From positions 2,877,501 through 2,941,500 of the forward strand of contig JALGPY010000005.1 of assembly GCA_023055425.1 (NCBI GenBank): a stretch of 64,000 bases of DNA, written 5' to 3'. The notes under the pieces are model-generated. The model was not told the DNA's origin. It made no database searches and saw only the letters and a list, made by a program, of their open reading frames with translations. The position numbers were made by a program, and so were the translations under genes. Shown here piece after piece: positions 22,647-32,564 of this stretch. This DNA comes from Linanthus parryae (lineage: Eukaryota > Streptophyta > Magnoliopsida > Ericales > Polemoniaceae). Within the stretch, counting starts at the first letter, position 1. Every line of letters begins with the position of its first letter.

Positions 22647-25600
22647 TGCAACAGCCCGTGGTTCCCCAAGCCTTCCGTTCCGGACCGGAAAGCCCAGGAG
22701 GGGCCGATGCTAAAAGTGACGGCGGGAATCAAAACATAACATTCCAAAAGTATTTATTTATTATACATCATTAAACATCATTAGAGTCTCTAAACATTAC
22801 AAAAGTAATCTCAAAAGCTATACATGATCTTGCTTGCTACCTAACACTACACGTGAGTCCCGTACCCAGCTTCGCCATAGCCTCCTGCCTCTAAGCCTGC
22901 GGTGGGAAGGAAAACAGAACCGCAGTTTCTAAAGTCAGCTGGGAAATGCTGAGTAAATAACACCCAAACATGTAAAACAGAAGATGAAGCTTTAATTTAT
23001 TATTTGCAATAAAACAGGAGGAATAAAACTTGTAAAGAATGAATCCAAGAAAGTGAAGTAGTAACTCTTATAAAATTCCTCTTATCTTATTATCTCTTCC
23101 AAACGGGGATTATATTCCTCAATCTTCTCTTCTTTCCTTTCAAAAACTTATGCCAAAACTGTATTATTAACTTTGTTGATACGGGGAAGGAACTACTAAT
23201 CTATCACTAGCAACCATGACCTTAACTGCCGGCAGCCCCCTAAGACTTCTTGCGGCCAGAGAGGTGAGTACATGGAGCGACCCGGCAGGTTGCGACCGGG
23301 TTAAAATAAAATCTGATCTCTGGTCGAGTGACTAAAGTCAACACGACAATAATAAATTGCTTCTCCCGCACAACTCTTTCCACTTTACGTTAATTACGCA
23401 TTATTATAAATCGTGTGACAAGTTCAAATAAATAACTTCTTTGAAATAAAAGCAGACTTCAAATAAACAAGTAACTAAATAACCAAATAAAAATGCATTT
23501 TGAGACAAGAAATAAAAGTCATATTAAGACACGAAGGAAGCTAGGCTCTAGGCTTGGCATGTTACTTACCTTACTTCCGTAGCGCTAGCACGTTCTAGAA
23601 ATGTCTCGGCCTACAACCGTCACCTACAACCCGTAACTTTTACGTTAACAAATAATCTAACAAAATACTACTCGTCCTAAAAATATTCTCTTTTAATTCT
23701 ACCCAACCCCTCTAGTTATTTATTTTCCCTAACGTTTTATTTTGTTAAAATCTTCTATTATAATTTATAAAACCACGTTTTTATATTTAGACAACTATTA
23801 TTATCATGACTATTATTAACTAAAAGTGTCTAGCTAATTAGAGAAGTTATTTATAAAAGACTTGATATTGTAGTGAAAACAAAACTAACTTATCTTTAAT
23901 GAAAAAGACATTATTATTATTTCTATAATCATTTAAACAATATTCAAAACCATTTAATTTAAAGATAAATTTTCCTAAATACTAATTGCAACAAACAATA
24001 TTTAAAATCTAGCAAAATATCAAATTTTCAAGTATTAAACATCCAAGTTATTAACAATATTTATTTAAAGTTTAACTAAAAATATTTCTTATTTAATTTT
24101 TAACGAACAAACCGCATGCTATTTTAATACCAAAATTACTTTTCTAAAACGAGGTTGAAATATAGTATTTTTAGAAATTATTTATATTCCGAAATCATTA
24201 TTTTTATTTTTAGCGAAAAGTGACAAGTTTAAGTTAAATACACAAAAACCCCCATTCGTAATAAAAGTCTACAAATTCCTCAACTAGCCACCTAAACAAG
24301 TTTGATATAGTAAACTTACAGCCCCTATAGTTTCTGCAATTACAAACAGAACCCTAAATCATGTTTTAACAGTTTTGCAAAAACTACACTTTTACCCCCT
24401 TTTTCAACAACTTCAATTTCTTCAATCTAACTACGAATCAAGCTATCGATTTTCAATTCTAACAACACCAAACAACTAATCAGAAGGTGTAGGACGTACC
24501 TAGGCCAAGAATGGCCGGAAATCACTAAGGAATTGGTCGGGTCGAAGCTTGGCGTCGGGGTCGCCGGAGTTGGACCTTCGTCGCCGGCTTTAATGGCTTC
24601 CACGGCCTGGTTTGAAGCTCCTAGTGAGTTGGTCGGGGCCCTAGGAGTCTTCTGGAAGCAGAGAGAGAGGCTGGGTGCTGCTACGAAGAGCTCGTCGAAA
24701 TTTGGCCGAAGCTTGGCCGGCGGCAACAATGGAGGTCGCCGGAAGTTGCAGTGGTTTCTGCTGCTGCTGCTGCTTCCTACTGGCCTCGGTTGCTGAACAG
24801 GGAAGCTTCTGACGCGAAGCAGCGAGGTGGGAGGAGGCAGGGGATGAGAGAGAGAGAAGTGGGTTCTCTCGGTGGTGGTCCGACGGTGGCAGCGGTGGCT
24901 GCGGTAGCTGCTGCTACTGCTGCTCCTCTGTTCTGCTGCGGCCTGAGAACAGAAAGGGAGGGAGAGAAGGATAGAGAGTGAGGGAGGCTGCTGGGTTGTT
25001 CTTCGCTGAGTTCTTGCCGCCGGTGGTTATGGCGACGATGGTGGTGGCTGGCTGCTGTGATGGCTGCTGCCACCTCTCCTCCTGCAGCTGCTGGTGGTGT
25101 TGGCTGAGAACAGAGGGCAACAGAGAGTTGGAGAGATGGAGAGTAGGCTGCTGGTGGTGGCAGGGGTGTTTTCTCTCTCGATGGTGTTGGTGAAGATGGT
25201 GGCAATGGTGATGAGGGAGGTGGTGGTTGTTGCGAGTGGCTGCTGGTGGGTGGGGGTGGCTGATCAGCTGTTTATATAGCTGAGATTGCTTGGGCTCCAA
25301 GCACAAGTGATGTGACAAGGGCGGTGCTAGTATCTTCATGAAGGTGGTGGTGATGATGGTGAAGAATTGTGTAGAAGAAGGAGAAGAGAAAGCTTGCTGG
25401 AGACAAAAGTTGTCTAATTAAATAATATTTTTGGCAATAATTGGGTGTGGGTGGAGTACTATGTGGTTGGGTGATTGGGTGTGGCAAGTCTAGCAACACT
25501 CGCGGTGCTTAAACACGCGCTATACATTAAAACTAGCTAGAATTTGCAAAACAACTACGAATTAACTATTAATTATTACTCTTAATATTATTCTAAAACA

Positions 25601-25695
25601 TCTTACAAATTAAACTCAAAATATTATTTTGCCAAATTAATTATTATTCTTCTAAAATGACTGTTTTACCCCTGCTAGATAATCGGGGTATTACA
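22647..25695 (-). mobile_element. Solo LTR of the Tekay family, inverted
   Basis: This is a 3049-bp minus-strand LTR that starts and ends exactly like 10411-13455. It is flanked by a perfect 5-bp duplication TCCCG (22642-22646 and 25696-25700). No internal sequence remains, which fits intra-element LTR recombination. It differs from the two full-length LTRs at many more sites (for example around 22930-22960 and 23400-23420), so it came from an older insertion. Confidence 0.96.
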
Positions 25696-25700
25696 TCCCG

Positions 25701-26166
25701 TACCACGATGGGTGATAATCTCTGATGATTCGGCATCATCTCGGATGCGGTGGAGTTCTGGGTTGTGGGTTGTGCTCAGGCAAAGAGGGTCGGAGATGCG
25801 GTGGAGTTCTCGGAGGAGTTCTGGGTTCTGCTCAGGCAAAGAGGGTCGGAGATGCGGATGAGTGGGAAAGAGAAGATGAAGCGGTGGTTCAGCCGGCGGC
25901 GCGGGTTCAGCCGGCGGCGGGGCTCAGAGGGCGTTGTAGAGATGGTGGGTTGGCTGTGGTGGAGATGGTGTGTTGTGAGTGATGAGTAAATGAGATAGAA
26001 GTCGCTGAATGTGAACTTGTGAAGGGGAAGAGAGGGAGAGATTTAGGGTTAGAAATGAGAGGAGGAGGAGAATAGTTGGTATTAATATTGTGTAATTTGT
26101 TTTGATTCGAAGGGTATTTTTGTCTTTTTACACCTCTGTTAGTGAACCGTTATATGCTAACTCTTA
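25701..26166 (-). other. Mutator-like element cargo, segment 2
   Basis: This GC-rich interior is contiguous with 22646 once the solo LTR is removed. It contains an imperfect tandem duplication ('gctcaggcaaagagggtcggagatgcgg' at about 25777 and 25833). On the minus strand it resembles a 5' UTR and first exon: pyrimidine-rich (about 25990-26070) leading into GC-rich codons. A captured 5' gene end is plausible but the gene is not recognised. Confidence 0.4.
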
Positions 26167-26251
26167 CAAGGGTGGTTTTTGTATATCCCCGAACACGAGG
26201 GTTTTTTTTGTATATACCCCATACTCAAGGGGTGGTTTTTGTCTTTTACCC
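26167..26251 (-). repeat. Right terminal inverted repeat of the Mutator-like element
   Basis: It ends CTTTTACCC and is followed by the TTATGATAA target duplication. It differs from the left repeat by only a few bases. Confidence 0.9.
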
Positions 26252-26260
26252 TTATGATAA

Positions 26261-27769
26261 AGATCAACGCACCTCACATTTTTCACATTGTAATATCATA
26301 AATAAAATGAGTATTTTCATCTACAAACATGGACAGAAAATGAAGACGACATAAATAATTGTATAAAATAATTAAGAACAAAGGAAACCCCATTTTTATA
26401 ATTATGATAAAAGGAATGGGTAGTTAAGTGAATAGTTGAATAGTGGGTAGTTATGTGGATGGTAGGTGAGATCTAGGGTTGGGTTAATTTAATCTGACGG
26501 TCTAAACGGTCTAAAAGACATTTTAAAATCAATCGTCCTAATTTATAATATAGATAGTGTATCTCTTTGTTGAAATCAAGTTTTTCTGGTAAGAAAAATG
26601 TTGAGAGATAGTCCCAATTGAGTGCTACCATCTTCAAGTATTCCAAGTCTAGAAATCCATTTTTTAGTACAGTGCTTTGTTCTGGTGAGGTTATCTTGAA
26701 AGTTTTCAGTAGGTTTGACACATGAGCAACATCTGGCTCTTGTTTAAATTACCACAGCTTCTAAAACTGTCTGCTTCTAAAGTTACCACAGCTTCTAAAT
26801 TAGTAAACTTGAAAAGTAATTATTGTCCAAGGCCTTTTAGAGAAGGGGTAAAGTTGTCTTTAAAATACTACATGCTTTTGGGCCGTTGGATGGTTTGAGA
26901 AATGATCTTTGCAATAGGGTGAAAAGTAATTATAGTCAAAGGGGTAAAATTGTCTTTTTATACAAGGGGTAAGAATGTCTTTAAACCTACAAATGCTTTT
27001 TGGCCGTTGGATCATTTATGGTTTTGAAAAATGATCCAACGGCTTTGCATTAAGGTCACGGAGATATGTCACTTCCGTTTTCAACAGGGGTAACTTTAGG
27101 CCGTTGGATCATTTATGGCTTGAAAAATGATCCAACGACTTTGCATTAGCGGGACGGAGATTGCCAACATGTCAAATTGTAAAAGGGCGGTTAAATGAAA
27201 ATTTCAAAATTGCTATACATTAATTTACAGGCAACAGCTTTGCATTAGGGCCGTTGTATTTTTTTTTTGACAACTAATCCAATGGCTATACATTAATTTA
27301 CTGGCAATACCTGGATCGCCAGCCTGTCATTACTGCTCTATAAAAAAATACAAGGGGTGCTTCGTGCATCTGTACAAATTCCTACAACCTATCAGAATTT
27401 GAATTCACGAGACGAACCCAGGAGAGATGAACCCAGGAGAGATGAACCAAGGAGGTCTCTATCAGCTCAACCCACCGTTCTCACACCATTTTTTTACTGA
27501 AAATGCTCCATCTTCTGTTTGTTTCTACAAAATAGACAGTGTGTTCAATCAATGAACATCTGTCTATGAACTGCTTCGTACTTGTTTCTGCAAAAACAAG
27601 AGATATGTTCAATAAAAGCATATAAACAGATTCGTATTAAGATCAGCATACAGATCTGGTGTAACTATTCATGAATTATTTGTATTTTTGAATTATTTGA
27701 AATAGATCTATAATTTGCTTTGTTGAACTGATTAGCATTTATTTTAAAATTTCAATAGATCTGGCTGCT
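26261..27769. other. AT-rich spacer with palindromic repeats; no gene supported
   Basis: The interval is mostly AT-rich. Around 26835-27150 there are three related units containing ggccgttggat (details under the hairpin feature). Short tandem copies of 'gaacccaggagagat' occur at 27415-27450. A minus-strand 82-codon frame at 26473-26721 has no recognisable motif and I do not support it as a gene. Confidence 0.5.
26880..27150. repeat. Hairpin-forming repeats (GGCCGTTGGATCATTT family)
   Basis: At 27002-27042 the arm CCGTTGGATCATTT is followed after about 13 nt by its complement AAATGATCCAACGG. A second unit at 27102-27140 repeats this with one mismatch. A third, weaker unit is at 26881-26912. 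Each pair is followed by 'ctttgcatta'. Such units fit decayed palindromic MITEs, but no TSD was found. Confidence 0.6.
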
Positions 27770-27794
27770 GCTGGGGCTGGAGGCCAGATCGTCA
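27770..27794 (+). pseudogene. Glycine-rich gene fragment, left of the chromovirus pair
   Basis: Directly after an acceptor-like 'ttcaatag', a frame reads LAAAGAGGQIV and is cut at 27795. The same GAGGQ repeat resumes at 29667, so the two pieces belong to one gene split by the intervening retroelements. Confidence 0.5.
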
Positions 27795-28252
27795 TGTCAC
27801 GGGCCGGGATCACGATCCCGCCACAACCCGTGCGGCACTCGGTCGTCGTCCCCTTGTTGACTCCCGAGTAAGCCTTGAACACCATTCTAATGGAACAGTT
27901 TGAATATGAGAGTGATGTATGGGAAGAGAACTTCTATTACCATTCAAAAGAGTACATGAGTGTGCTTGAGAGATTGGTTGAGAGATTGGTTGGGTTGCTC
28001 CAAATGAGCTCCCACCTATTTATACTAGTCCTTCCAATTACCTTTCTAGAACATTCCACTACCTTCTAGATTGTTCCGTCGCCTTCTTGAACATTCCGCC
28101 ATGTTCTAAATTATTCCACCATCTTCTAGAACACTCCACATCATCCTCCAAGCTCTGAATTATAGGGAGTATTCTAAACTTATTCGAACCATGGTCATGG
28201 GATGACATTCGGTTCGCACGCCAAGTGCTAGCCAAGATGTCAGCCCGTGACA
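27795..28252 (-). repeat. LTR of a Reina-like chromovirus (minus orientation)
   Basis: This 458-bp minus-strand LTR begins TGTCACGGGCTGACATC and ends GGCCCGTGACA. It contains TATAAATAG followed by GTGGGAGCTCATTTG, also found in the LTR at 29157-29666. It is the 3' LTR of the minus-strand fragment 28253-28580. Short LTRs and the adjoining coding type suggest Reina, with limited certainty. Confidence 0.8.
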
Positions 28253-28580
28253 TTCTCCCCCACCCAATCCAGTAACGTCCTCGTTGCTGTGGGACAGGCT
28301 CACGAGTAGACTTTCTTCTACGTTGCTTTGGTCCACGCCCAAGAGCTATGCATGCTTCATCCACGCGCTCTTCTTCTTTGTCGGCCTTTTTGAGATAGGT
28401 GTGAGCCCAGCCCCGCTGCTCCTGCCCTATCCTGTCTTGTTGGCACACAAGACAAGTCTTCACGTACCCTTCTATGTCGTCGCAGAGTTGAGGCCAGTAA
28501 TACTTTTTCTCCAAAGCTAGCGTACGATGCATCCCCAGATGTCCGGCACACCGAGAGTCGTCGCACTCCTTAGGGATGTC
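28253..28580 (-). pseudogene. Chromovirus integrase remnant fused to a 3' end
   Basis: On the minus strand this begins in the integrase zinc finger (PKECDDSRCAGHLG, then YYWPQLCDDIEGYVKTCLVC). It jumps after QQDRIGQEQR to a segment resembling the linker AHTYLKKADK, then runs into the polypurine tract GGTGGGGGAGAA beside the LTR. The catalytic core, most of the C-terminal domain and everything upstream of the finger are deleted. It is an internal-deletion derivative of the same family as 28576-29106. Confidence 0.75.
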
Positions 28581-29106
28581 TCGTCGTAGGCCACAGCGGG
28601 ACTTGGCTCATTCTTATCTCCAGAAGGCCGCAAAGAGGATGAAGAAGTGGGCGGACAAGAAGAGGCGACGGGTGGAGTTCCAGGTCGATGACCAAGTGTT
28701 TGGGAAGTTCTTACCGCAGCAGTTCAAGCATACCCGGCCATTGCATAAGGGACTTCTAAGGAAGTACGAGGGACCATTCCGGGTGACGGCCAAGGTTGGC
28801 AAGGCTTCGTATCGGGTGGAGTTGCCTCCCAAGTTCAAGGTTCATCCGGTCTTCCATGTGAGCCAGCTAAATCCCTATCACGAAGACAAGGAAGACCCGG
28901 ACCGTGGAGAGTCGAGGCGAGCACCACCGATGATAGCCACTTCTTTCGACAAGGAAGTGGACGAGATTCTCAAGGAGCGGACCGTTAGTCGCAAGGGTGT
29001 GCCCAAGCACAAGGAGTACTTCGTCAAATGGAAGGGGACGCCCGTGGAGGAAGGGACATGGGAAAGCGAGGAATCGTTGTGGCAGTTCCGGGACAAGATC
29101 GAGTGA
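28576..29106 (+). pseudogene. Chromovirus pol C-terminus with chromodomain
   Basis: A 176-codon frame covers the end of integrase (AHSYLQKAAKRMKKWADKKR, KYEGPFRVTAKVGKASYRVE, VHPVFHVSQLNPY). A clear chromodomain follows at about residues 127-176 (VDEILKER, EYFVKWKG, EEGTWESEESL), with the aromatic residues expected for histone-mark binding. The integrase core, reverse transcriptase, protease and gag are missing. The apparent ATG at 28576 is not a real start. The stop is followed by a PPT and the LTR at 29157. Chromodomains of this kind direct integration to heterochromatin in known families. Confidence 0.85.
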
Positions 29107-29142
29107 TTCCGAGCCGCCGACGCGACGAGGACGCCGCATCAT

Positions 29143-29156
29143 TAGGTGGGGGAGAA
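29143..29156 (+). other. Polypurine tract of the plus-strand chromovirus fragment
   Basis: TAGGTGGGGGAGAA lies directly before the LTR at 29157. The opposite fragment has the matching tract on the minus strand at 28253-28265. Confidence 0.8.
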
Positions 29157-29666
29157 TGTCATGGGCCGCGTTATTTACTTGATAATTTTCGGACTTGGAC
29201 TTGCCCATGACATCTTTAGCCCACTTGGAGTTAGCTAGTTTGGGCCTAGGGGATGTCCTAGCCCATTTTAGCCCATTAGATAGTCCATTTTCTAGAAGCT
29301 TCCCAAGTTGTATGGATGTAACCTTGTGTAGGGGGCTCTAGAATTCTCCATTGTAAATATCTAAGGCTAGAACATGTAGGAAGATTCTAGGCCGATTGAT
29401 CATAGCCGTTAGATCGTTAGATATCTAGATCCTTCCAAAGAGGAGGGACTTGTATAAATAGGGGGGAGCTCATTTGCTCCAAACCATCCAAGAGTTGTAA
29501 GCTCTCTACTTCCATAAGCAATACAAAGTTTCTTTCCTTCATAGTTCTCTCTTTCGGTTGTTCTTATTCTTCCGCATTCGAGTGAGTTAGGCTGACTTAG
29601 TGTTTGCAGAGGGAATTGATGACACTAAGTGCCGCATGGGAAGGTCGTGAAAAGCAGCCCGTGACA
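29157..29666 (+). repeat. 3' LTR of the plus-strand chromovirus fragment
   Basis: This 510-bp LTR begins TGTCATGGGCCGCG and ends CAGCCCGTGACA. TATAAATAGG lies near 29454, followed by GGGGAGCTCATTTGC. It is related to, but clearly different from, the 27795-28252 LTR, so the two halves come from different copies. Confidence 0.85.
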
Positions 29667-30057
29667 GTTGGTTGGGGCTGGAGGACAGATCGCTGGGGCT
29701 GGAGGACAGGTCACTGGGGCTGGGGCAGGGGCTGGAGGGGGGCAGGTCGCTGGGGCAGGGGCTGGATGGGGGCAGGTCGCTGGAGGAGGCCTTGGTGGAA
29801 ATGGTGCAGAGTCTAAAGAAGAGACAGACACAGATTCTGATAATGAAAGTAATACAATCAATATTGTCTATTTTCAGTGTTTAATTAAAATGAAATTGAT
29901 ATATTGTTATGTCCAATTTCTTTTTCCAGATATTGAGCAGAATGTAACTGGATGTTTCCAGTTGTCAGGAAGGATAAGAAGGCACATATTAACTCTGGAA
30001 ATCCAACTGAATTTAGGGCCAGGAAGGTTGCAAAAAGACGTGAAAAGGCTATGAAGA
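29667..30057 (+). pseudogene. Glycine-rich repeat gene fragment, 3' part
   Basis: The frame has tandem glycine-rich units (VGAGGQIAGAGGQVTGAGAG...) up to about 29800, then an acidic stretch ESKEETDTDSDNE. A plausible intron follows (donor gaaa|gtaata near 29850, acceptor ttttccag at 29929) and then a lysine/arginine-rich tail ending near 30054, or near 30084 in an alternative frame (RARKVAKRREKAMKTEREEK). I do not recognise the family; the acidic/basic tail hints at a nuclear protein or a transposon-encoded accessory protein. The left portion lies before 27795, so the gene is disrupted. Confidence 0.45.
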
Positions 30058-30253
30058 CTGAGAGGGAGGAGAAAAAGATTGCCTAGAAGCCCGGGAAGTT
30101 TTCATGGAGTTACTAGTAGTTAAAACAATGTCTAAAGTAGTTATGTTTGTTTTCAGAATTTCCCTTTTTAATGAAATAAAGTAGTTTTCGACTCTCTTGC
30201 ATCTATTTTACTCGTACTATATCGTTATTTAATGTGACTCTTAATGTCTATAC

Positions 30254-30459
30254 GTGCAATATTACAAGTATACAAAACAACACAAGTATAATTTTGCAGC
30301 AGTTGTGCAATATTACAAGTATACAAAACAATACTAGTATAATTTAGCAGCAGTTGTGATATTACAAGTTTACAAAACAATTCAAGTATTTTTTAGCAGC
30401 AGTTGTGCAATATTACAAGAATACAAAACAACTCAAGTATTACTTATCACTCAGCAGTT
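30254..30459 (+). repeat. Tandem repeat, four units of about 51 bp
   Basis: Units start at 30254, 30305, 30356 and 30405. Each reads gtg(ca)atattacaag.atacaaaacaa...gcagcagtt. The last unit has a 6-bp insertion. Confidence 0.9.
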
Positions 30460-31129
30460 ATAAATCACATTTTCAAGAACAGTTTTTTTATACTTTTAAC
30501 ATAGAGTACTTAAATTTGAGTGAACCAATAAATATTACAACAATGCAAGAATAACGAAGAATTAGAGATAAAAAATTACCTGGGATTTGTGATTTGAACA
30601 TTGTCTTCATAGGGATTCCAAACGGGTCAAACAAAATCCAAGACAAAGTTGTAGATATTTCATCAGTCAGAGTACCATTGGTCTTGCACTAATACCAGAC
30701 TGAAAACTAAGAATTTTATTTTTACCAATGGATTTAACAATTCTATATCTGAAACTCTCGAATAACAGTAACAAATAAATTCAAAACAGATAAAGTGAAG
30801 AACAAAGGTCTTTTCGCCGTCTTCAACAAAAAAATCAAGAAAAAAGTTGATTATTTTTAACCGTTCAGCCTCTCCAGATCTGAATCTAGAAGACTATAAA
30901 AACCTCAAAGTCAATACCAATTTCTTTCAGATCTGAATTTTTTAGAAAAAGAAAATATAAATAACAAAATCAATGTAAATATTTCTAGAAATCACCATTA
31001 ATGAGTATTCCTCTCTTCATAGTTCAACCCTGAACTCTTGAGGAACGGTTCGTCCAGATCTGGAAACTAGCAGGCTAGGAACCTAAAATCAATGGAAAAA
31101 AAACCGAATAAACCCAACAACAGATCAAA

Positions 31130-31800
31130 AAAAACAGATCTTCAGCAAATCTTGAAGAAAATTCAAGAATATCACAAGATTTCTCCTTCCTCGTTCAACT
31201 CACAGAGCGAGCGAACTCCAGAGAAAGGTTTCTACTCAAAAACTGGACAAAAAAATACGGTTCTTCAGCAAATCTTGAAGAAAATTCAAGAATATCACTA
31301 GATGTTGAAGAAAATTCAAGAATCTTGAAGAAAATTCAAGAATATCACTAGATCTCTCCTTCATCGTTCAACTCACAGAGCGAGCAAACTCCAGAGAAAG
31401 GTTTCTACCCAAAAACTTGACAAAAAACACGGTTCTTCAGCAAAACTTGAAGAAAATTCAAGAATATCAACAGATCTTGAAGAAAAATTAAAGAATATTG
31501 AAGAAAATTCAAGAATATCACTAGATCTCTCCTTCATCGTTCAACTCACAGAGCGAGTGAACTCCAGAGAAAGGTTTCTACCCAAAAAACTGGACAAAAT
31601 ATAAGGTTCTTGAACCCATCTTCAAGAATCTCAAGAAAATCACTAGAGATCTCCTTCTCCTTCATCGTTCAACTCATAAAGAGGGCGAACTTGAGAGAAA
31701 GGTTCGGTTTTTCTAGAGAATCACCAGATCTCTCCTTCTCCTTCATCGTCCAACTCACAGAGAGAGCGAACTTCAGAGAAAGGTGAGGTTTTTCTAGAGA
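31130..31800 (+). repeat. Higher-order tandem repeat (about 172 bp, shortening to about 80 bp)
   Basis: Five copies of 'tctccttc(a/c)tcgttcaactcacagagcgag' occur near 31182, 31355, 31527, 31650 and 31732. Between them sit variable numbers of a 20-30-bp subunit containing 'cttgaagaaaattcaagaatatcac'. The subunit (ttgaa...ttcaa) is itself palindromic. It is a minisatellite inside a minisatellite; no coding function is visible. Confidence 0.85.
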
Positions 31801-32029
31801 GAGAGAGTGGCAGAGAGGTAGAGAGAGAGTGAGAACTTCTGTAAAAGAGAGGAGGAAATGATAATGAAACCACTAGGTTGTCATATTTAAATGACACACA
31901 AACCCTAGTTGTAGTGGGCTTCCATTTTCGGTTATTATTTGGGTAGGGGTGATGGGTTGAGTCATTGCACAACACTACGGCCCAACTAAACTTTTCAAAA
32001 GAAATAAGCCCATGTGGAGGGACTTTTCC

Positions 32030-32057
32030 TTTTTTTTTTTTTTTTTTTTTTTTTTTT
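32030..32057 (-). other. Poly(A) tail of LINE D (T28 on the plus strand)
   Basis: A run of 28 T's lies immediately left of the RNase H remnant of the minus-strand LINE D, as expected for its poly(A) end. Confidence 0.75.
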
Positions 32058-32351
32058 GCAAATAAGCTTGATTTACTTACTTAGTGGACTTTATCACAAG
32101 CCCAAATGTCATACAAGATTACTGGGCAAATATTAGCCCAAAAAGAAACAACATCACACCAGAGGCCCAATTTCGCTAAGCCATGGGCCAGGGAATTTTC
32201 GGCCCGATTACACCAACTAACCCTAGCTAATAAATACGTCAAGAGAGAGAGAGAGAGCTGTGAATGCTCATTAGGATTCTTTCAGTATCAGAGCACCCAT
32301 TTGGCGCCTCCCTCTTGTTTAGCTTCAACACCACCTTCGAGAGTCACATTC
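32058..32351 (-). pseudogene. LINE D: 3' end (last part of RNase H plus 3' UTR)
   Basis: On the minus strand the frame entering at 32351 continues the RNase H of 51657-51990 without interruption across LINE A. It gives ...LLLECDSRR and then, after a 1-nt shift, VVLKLNKREAPNGCSDTERI. This has the usual ECDS...VV pattern of plant LINE RNase H. About 180 bp of 3' UTR and the poly(A) tail follow. Confidence 0.75.
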
Positions 32352-32564
32352 AAGTAACAGAGAGAGAAGGAGCAGATTATCAGTCGTAGAGAGAGAAATT
32401 TCTGGTTAGAGGTTTTCTCTCATAAGAAGTTTTTTGGCCTCTTCTAGGTTCTAGTCACCGGAAGTTCCATTCTCGGTGATTTAGTGAGTCTCTTCCTTCT
32501 ATTAGCCAGTACCCTCTCAGATTCATCTTTTTCGATTGATCTTGCTCTCCAAACCCTTAGTAGG

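Larger units (their letters stand above)
10102..26251. mobile_element. Mutator-like DNA transposon (non-autonomous, gene-carrying) with nested insertions
   Basis: Terminal inverted repeats of about 85 bp start GGGTAAAAGACAAAAACC (10102-10186 and the complement at 26167-26251). They are flanked by a perfect 9-bp direct repeat TTATGATAA (10093-10101 and 26252-26260), the Mutator hallmark. Inside sit a full Tekay element (10411-21960) and a solo LTR (22647-25695). Subtracting these and their target duplications leaves about 1.54 kb, far too short for a transposase. The remaining interior (21966-22646 joined to 25701-26166) looks gene-derived, so the ancestor resembles a Pack-MULE. The nesting implies it inserted before both retroelements. 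Confidence 0.88.
30058..32029. other. Spacer with minisatellites; no gene supported
   Basis: Apart from the two tandem-repeat arrays listed separately, the interval is AT-rich sequence. A pyrimidine/purine-asymmetric zone (gagagaga, 31795-31835) and an unrelated 200 bp lead up to the poly(T) tract at 32030. Confidence 0.5.

Noticed and set aside
26473..26721. 82-codon minus-strand frame
   Set aside because: No recognisable motif, no splice context, and it lies in AT-rich repeat-bearing spacer.
28059..28160. Extension of the integrase remnant frame into the LTR
   Set aside because: The open frame simply reads through the PPT into the LTR and has no protein meaning.
31041..31800. CRISPR-like array
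   Set aside because: Repeat units vary in length and sequence and have no uniform spacers. The context is a plant genome, so this is a minisatellite.
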